A stretch of 39,291 bases of DNA, taken from JAGTVG01 sp964389805 (GTDB lineage: Bacteria > Bacteroidota > Bacteroidia > Cytophagales > Cyclobacteriaceae). The DNA is taken from positions 1 through 39,291 of the forward strand of contig CAYMFU010000200.1 of NCBI GenBank assembly GCA_964389805.1, given 5' to 3'. Below, in pieces: positions 35,364 to 39,291 of this stretch (position 1 is the first letter of the stretch; every line of letters starts with the position of its first letter). Both the position numbers and the translations under genes were made by a program. Under the pieces are notes generated by a model. It was given only the letters and a program-made list of their open reading frames with translations, did no database searches and had not been told where the DNA came from.

Positions 35364-36488
35364 ATGATGAGCATAATTCAGGTTGCCTTCGTTGTTTTAT
35401 TTCCTGCTCTTGTTCTTTATTTAGAACAGCGGTTTAAGGTAATCCAGGTTGTCAGCCCAATAGTTATTTGCTATGTGATAGGGATAGTACTTGCTAATCT
35501 TCCTTTTTTGAACTTAAATAAATTTGTCTTTTCAGAAATTTCTGAGATCAGTATCAGTTTGGCAATTCCATTACTTTTGTTTAATTCCAATGTGCTTGAC
35601 TGGGTTAACCATGCAGGAAAATCAATCCTCAGTTTCGTCCTGAGCATTTTTGCTGTAGTGGTATCAGCGATCTTTTTTTATTATATATTTCGTAACAGTA
35701 TACCTGAGGCATGGAGAATCTCCGGAATGCTAATAGGCGTGTATACCGGTGGAACCCCAAATATGAGTGCTATCGGAATGGCTTTCGATACCCCTAAAGA
35801 GGTTTATGTATTGTTAAATAGCTCAGATGTAGTGCTGGGTAGTATATACTTTATATTTATTATCACTTTCGTGAAGAGGTTACTTGGATTATTCCTGCCT
35901 GATTATAAATCAAAGACATCAGAAAAATCCAGTTTGAAGATCGAATCGAAGAATAAAATATCAAAACGCCAACTGGCCCTAAACATAATTATTGTTTTGC
36001 TATTGGGCGTAATTATTCTGGGATTAGCTGCCTGGATATCTATTTTTATAAAAGGTGAGATTGAAGAGCTCTGGGTTATTCTAGTATTAACCACCCTTGG
36101 AATTGCAGCGAGTTTTATCAAGAAAATACAGAAGTTGAAGGGATCCTATGAAACGGCTTTTTATTTATTATTGATCTTTTCTCTTTCAATTGGCGCAATG
36201 GCCGATGTCAAAGAACTATTAGGCAAAAGTTCGGATCTGTTCGTATATACAACCTTTGTTATGTTTACCTCGATCATACTTCACTTTATACTTGCTTCCA
36301 TCTTCCGAATTGACAGGGACACCGTAATTATTACCTCTACAGCCGCAATATATGGACCTGCTTTTATTGGTCCAGTGGCAAATGCCATAAAAAATAAGGA
36401 AGTTATAGTAACCGGGATTACAATGGGCCTACTGGGTTACGCGATTGGGAATTATATTGGAATTGGCATTGGAATGTTATTGCGCTAA
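35364..36488 (+). CDS. DUF819 family membrane protein
   Basis: 374 residues with about ten membrane segments in two halves joined by a charged cytoplasmic loop (about residues 178-202). The DUF819 pattern is visible: SISLAIPLLLFNSNV, then GMLIGVYTGGTPNMSAIGMA, then FLLPDYK-like region, then TSTAAIYGPAFIGPVANAIK. The family (YjcL-like) has a transporter-like layout with a conserved GGTPN loop, and its substrate is not established. The gene is separated from the methyltransferase gene by 322 bases and converges with the DUF4251 gene. Confidence 0.85.
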   Translation: MMSIIQVAFVVLFPALVLYLEQRFKVIQVVSPIVICYVIGIVLANLPFLNLNKFVFSEISEISISLAIPLLLFNSNVLDWVNHAGKSILSFVLSIFAVVVSAIFFYYIFRNSIPEAWRISGMLIGVYTGGTPNMSAIGMAFDTPKEVYVLLNSSDVVLGSIYFIFIITFVKRLLGLFLPDYKSKTSEKSSLKIESKNKISKRQLALNIIIVLLLGVIILGLAAWISIFIKGEIEELWVILVLTTLGIAASFIKKIQKLKGSYETAFYLLLIFSLSIGAMADVKELLGKSSDLFVYTTFVMFTSIILHFILASIFRIDRDTVIITSTAAIYGPAFIGPVANAIKNKEVIVTGITMGLLGYAIGNYIGIGIGMLLR

Positions 36489-36580
36489 AAACCATGGAGT
36501 ATTTCTTGCATGGAAATTCGGACCTTCAGATGCAACACGAAATGAACTAATTATACAGTGAAGATCTAATCTTAAAATCT

Positions 36581-37159
36581 CTAATACGTGGTAGTTCCCT
36601 TGTATATTGATGAATCTTCTAAAGAAACGAATTTTCCCTGGAAAGTAATTCTGTCCCCCCAATTACCGCTCACCGTTACACGGCCATTACCATCACCTGT
36701 AACCGAAAGGAATATATCTACAATCCCTAATCCAGATCCCATAGCCGACATGGTAATAGTAACAGATTTGCCGTCGCTGGAGTACTCATATTTCCCGATC
36801 TTTCCTTCCAGGGTTACACCTCCAACTCCATTCCAGCCCATCAGGCCAGTAAATGACAATTGAATTGTGGTCTCTTCATTAGAAACAGCTACGAAATTTA
36901 TGGATGGATCCATTTGATAGCTCTGCCCCTGTTTGTCAAAGACAGTATGCGCTTCGACGACCCAGGCCCGCATTTCAGCATATTTCTCAAAATTTATCAA
37001 AGCCTCTTCCCTTTTTCTTTTGTCTTCTTCTTTTTTGGCTTTTCTCATTGCTTTCTTTTCCTCCTTCGTAAGATTTTTATTATCCGGATTTTCAGTCTGC
37101 GCATATCCAGTATATGTAATGCAAACCGTTAAAAAAATAAGTAAGAGTGCAGTTTTCAT
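36581..37159 (-). CDS. DUF4251 family exported protein
   Basis: 192 residues with a signal peptide (MKTALLLIFLTVCITYTGYA). A Lys/Glu-rich helix follows (EEKKAMRKAKKEEDKRKREE), then the DUF4251 body, ending with strand-rich segments. Family features are AHTVFDKQGQSYQMDPSINF, LMGWNGVGGVTLEGKIGKYE and SVTITMSAMGSGLGIVDIFL. It is a periplasmic or secreted beta-protein of unknown role, typical of Bacteroidota. It converges with the DUF819 gene. Confidence 0.8.
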   Translation of the reverse strand: MKTALLLIFLTVCITYTGYAQTENPDNKNLTKEEKKAMRKAKKEEDKRKREEALINFEKYAEMRAWVVEAHTVFDKQGQSYQMDPSINFVAVSNEETTIQLSFTGLMGWNGVGGVTLEGKIGKYEYSSDGKSVTITMSAMGSGLGIVDIFLSVTGDGNGRVTVSGNWGDRITFQGKFVSLEDSSIYKGTTTY

Positions 37160-37321
37160 AAGTTAAATTTTTATCTATTATCAAATATAATTTTTTTACA
37201 TATCCTTTCACAAATAAAAAATTCCGATTTAGCCGGAAATCTTCCTGTTGAGTACAATTATTATACCTCTTTCTAATATTCGACATAAGACTGCCGTATT
37301 TATTAATGTGTAGAGTGATAG

Positions 37322-37418
37322 AGGGGACGATTCATGGTAGTAGGTTTTGGGTTTTCGAGGCTGCTCTTTTTAGGGCAGCCTCATTTTTTTTAATATTTAA
37401 GTCCCCTGCAAATACAGG
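37322..37418 (+). promoter_or_regulatory. leader-like structured region with exclusive pairings before the DUF1080 gene
   Basis: AGGGGAC (37322-37328) can pair with GTCCCCT (37401-37407), enclosing the terminator at 37357-37391. CCTG (37405-37408) can instead pair with CAGG (37415-37418), which uses part of the same bases, so the two folds exclude each other. A 17-base run at 37421-37437 resembles one in the RNA at 21984-22001. It may be a small RNA or an attenuator; no -7 element was found upstream. Confidence 0.35.
37357..37391 (+). terminator. strong terminator with no coding gene before it on this strand
   Basis: GAGGCTGCTC (37357-37366) pairs with GGGCAGCCTC (37373-37382) and is followed by eight T (37384-37391). 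No plus-strand gene ends between 36488 and here, so it ends a small RNA or a leader transcript. Confidence 0.85.
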
Positions 37419-37485
37419 CCGTTTTATAACACCACATTTTTTTAGGATTTTTTGAAATAACATGGATATAGAATTATATATCCCT

Positions 37486-37493
37486 TATTTTTG
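37486..37493 (+). promoter_or_regulatory. -7 promoter element before the DUF1080 gene
   Basis: TATTTTTG matches TAnnTTTG exactly and lies 35 bases before the ATG at 37528. It lies after the terminator, so the gene may be transcribed independently of the leader. No -33 box at the proper distance. Confidence 0.4.
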
Positions 37494-37527
37494 GATTACT
37501 TTTTAACAATTCAAAATTTGATCAAAA

Positions 37528-38907
37528 ATGAGGAAGACTTTTATAATTACTGCGATATCCCTAATGCCATTCGCAGTTAATTCACAGGCCAATGAAGGCT
37601 GGACAGATCTTTTTAATGGCAGTAACCTGGAAGGATGGAAGCAACTAAATGGAAATGCTGAATATGTTGTGGAAAACAATGAAATTATTGGAATTTCGGT
37701 CCCGAAGGAACCTAACAGCTTTCTGTGCACAGAAAAAAATTATGGTGATTTTATTCTTGAATTGGAAGTCAATGTAGAACCTCCTTTGAATTCTGGGATA
37801 CAATTCAGAAGCCTGAGTATCGATAACTATATGAAGGGCCGAGTTCATGGTTATCAATGTGAGATCGATCCAAGCAAAAGGGCCTGGAGTGGCGGTATAT
37901 ATGATGAAGCTCGAAGGGATTGGTTGTATAATTTGGCTAGAAACGAAAAAGGATCTGCGGCCTTTAAACCTGGAGATTGGAATACCTATCGAATTGAAGC
38001 CATTGGTAATCAAATCAGAACATGGATCAACGGTGTGATGTGTGCGAACCTGGTCGATAATGAAACTGCATCCGGATTTATCGCACTCCAGGTTCATGGG
38101 GTTGGGGATGATACTGATAAAATTGGCAGAAAGGTTAGATGGAAAAATATTCGTATTAAGACAACCGATCTGGAAACCAGTCGATTTGAACCTGATCCTG
38201 ATGTCCCTGAGATTAATTATATTCCAAATACACTTACAGATACTGAGAAAAGGTTAGGATGGCGATTATTATGGGATGGAGTAAGCACGGATGGTTGGCG
38301 AGGAGCCAAACTCGATCATTTCCCTGAAGGTGGATGGCAGATTGAAGAGGGCGTTCTCACAGTGCTGGAAAGTGGTGGAGGAGAGTCTGAAAATGGGGGA
38401 GATATAGTTACTATAGATAAGTTCAGTAATTTTGAACTGGAACTGGAATTCATGTTAACTGAGGGGTCGAACAGTGGAATAAAATATTTTGTTGATCCTG
38501 ATCTGAATAAAGGAACCGGATCTGCCATAGGGCTTGAGTATCAACTTCTCGATGACCGTGTTCATCCTGATGCCAAAGAAGGGGTGGAGGGTAATAGAAC
38601 CTTATCCTCATTATACGACATGATCCCCGCTTATAACTTGTCGGAGGAAAACAGCAACAAGAGATTTTATGGCATTGGCCGCTGGAATAAGGCTAGGATA
38701 GTGGTAAAGGGCAATCATATTGAACACTGGTTAAATAATATAAAAGTGGTTGAATATGAACGAAGTACGCAAATATATAGAGCCCTGGTTGCCAAATCCA
38801 AATATAAAGTCTGGCCTGATTTCGGAGAATCACCTGCCGGTCATATTCTTCTTCAGGATCATGGCAATACGGTGCGTTTCAGAAGCATCAAAATAAGGGA
38901 ATTTTAA
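37528..38907 (+). CDS. exported protein with two DUF1080 (3-keto-disaccharide hydrolase) domains
   Basis: 459 residues with a signal peptide (MRKTFIITAISLMPFAVNSQ). Two copies of the jelly-roll DUF1080 domain lie at about 23-212 and 245-458. Shared landmarks are GWTDLFNGSNLEGWKQL and GWRLLWDGVSTDGWRGA, NSGIQFRS and NSGIKYFV, YQCEID and LEYQLLDD, WNTYRIEA and WNKARIVV, ALQVHG and LLQDHG. The Pfam family is now named 3-keto-disaccharide hydrolase; members cut glycosides oxidised at C3. Most members have one domain, so the tandem is worth noting. With the Gfo/Idh enzymes upstream and the GH2-like gene 31 bases on, a periplasmic oxidise-and-cleave route is likely. Confidence 0.88.
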   Translation: MRKTFIITAISLMPFAVNSQANEGWTDLFNGSNLEGWKQLNGNAEYVVENNEIIGISVPKEPNSFLCTEKNYGDFILELEVNVEPPLNSGIQFRSLSIDNYMKGRVHGYQCEIDPSKRAWSGGIYDEARRDWLYNLARNEKGSAAFKPGDWNTYRIEAIGNQIRTWINGVMCANLVDNETASGFIALQVHGVGDDTDKIGRKVRWKNIRIKTTDLETSRFEPDPDVPEINYIPNTLTDTEKRLGWRLLWDGVSTDGWRGAKLDHFPEGGWQIEEGVLTVLESGGGESENGGDIVTIDKFSNFELELEFMLTEGSNSGIKYFVDPDLNKGTGSAIGLEYQLLDDRVHPDAKEGVEGNRTLSSLYDMIPAYNLSEENSNKRFYGIGRWNKARIVVKGNHIEHWLNNIKVVEYERSTQIYRALVAKSKYKVWPDFGESPAGHILLQDHGNTVRFRSIKIREF

Positions 38908-38938
38908 TATTTCCTAATAGATCGAAAAAACAGGTATC

Positions 38939-39291
38939 ATGAGATTTTTCGTACGCTTTTTCACAATTGGAATATTAATTATACTGGTTTCTTTTAAATT
39001 TTCTTATACACAGGAAACGAAAAGGATCTATCTGTCAGGAAAAGGATTTGATGATGCCAAAGAATGGGATTTTTATTGTACAGATGGGCGAAAAAGTGGA
39101 GAATGGACAACGATCCCGGTACCTTCATGCTGGGAACAACACGGTTTCGGAACATATAATTATGGCCACGATATTGATACGGAAAGAGGTAAGGAGAAGG
39201 GTATTTACAAATTGAATTTTAAAGCTTCCCCTGAATGGCGCGATAAGGAGATCCATATTGTATTTGAGGGATCTATGACTGATACCGAAGT
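38939..39291 (+). CDS. glycoside hydrolase family 2-like protein, 5' part only
   Basis: The frame runs from ATG 38939 off the right edge; 117 codons are visible. A signal peptide (MRFFVRFFTIGILIILVSFK) precedes a GH2-like sugar-binding domain: PVPSCWEQHGFGTYNY is the family pattern, followed by WRDKEIHIVFEGSMTDTEV. The full enzyme would be a periplasmic beta-galactosidase/beta-glucuronidase-like glycosidase. The gene follows the DUF1080 gene by 31 bases, so they are likely in one operon. The catalytic residues are beyond the edge. Confidence 0.8.
   Translation, partial: MRFFVRFFTIGILIILVSFKFSYTQETKRIYLSGKGFDDAKEWDFYCTDGRKSGEWTTIPVPSCWEQHGFGTYNYGHDIDTERGKEKGIYKLNFKASPEWRDKEIHIVFEGSMTDTE

Noticed and set aside
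1..39291. CRISPR array, insertion sequence or integrase
   Set aside because: No regularly spaced repeats, transposase or recombinase reading frames were seen.

Overview
The window looks like part of the chromosome of a free-living member of the Bacteroidota (Cytophagales-like or a relative). The pointers are AT-rich intergenic DNA, TAnnTTTG-type -7 promoter elements, a BlaI/M56-TonB pair, a type IX secretion C-terminal sorting domain, DUF4251, DUF5916 and DUF1080 proteins, menaquinone synthesis genes and an hslV with no adjacent hslU. No tRNA, rRNA, CRISPR array, insertion sequence or phage module was seen.

Left part (1-22,072) is mostly housekeeping. From the left edge: a BlaI repressor and an M56 zinc-protease/TonB-domain membrane sensor (edge-truncated), behind a promoter carrying four phased operator half-sites; a lipoprotein with a c-type haem site and VCBS/FG-GAP repeats; DUF4159; dinB; a 90-residue unknown protein; and an XRE/S24 (LexA-like) regulator. 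dinB and the S24 gene share an upstream motif. Then come menD-menB-menE, a large outer-membrane metalloprotease-like/propeller/barrel protein, a dihydrolipoamide acyltransferase with two lipoyl domains, hslV, a three-TM zinc-ribbon protein, a 74-residue protein, FabH, a TPR protein overlapping an SRAP (YedK/HMCES) protein, and a YheT-like hydrolase. The 530-base gap at 21,544-22,072 has no gene but holds two candidate structured RNAs, one on each strand, each ending in an intrinsic terminator.

Right part (22,073-39,291) looks like an accessory sugar-catabolism region: an orphan sugar-binding lipoprotein, two DUF5916 outer-membrane proteins, two Gfo/Idh/MocA oxidoreductases (one cytoplasmic, one with a twin-arginine signal), a xylose-isomerase-like TIM barrel, a protein with two DUF1080 (3-keto-disaccharide hydrolase) domains, and the start of a glycoside hydrolase family 2-like enzyme. 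Together these fit an oxidise-cleave route for glycosides through 3-keto sugars. No SusC/SusD pair is visible. Embedded among them are an amino-acid permease overlapping an exported SAM methyltransferase, a DUF819 membrane protein, a DUF4251 protein, an isolated type IX sorting domain and a probable gene remnant. Three genes here (both DUF5916 genes and the permease) have no usable ATG and appear to start at TTG or GTG.

The best candidates for undescribed biology are the two candidate RNAs at 21.6-22.1 kb, the shared dinB/S24 operator with its unknown small protein, a terminator-containing leader before the DUF1080 gene that shares a short motif with one of the RNAs, and the secreted 3-keto-sugar cluster itself.
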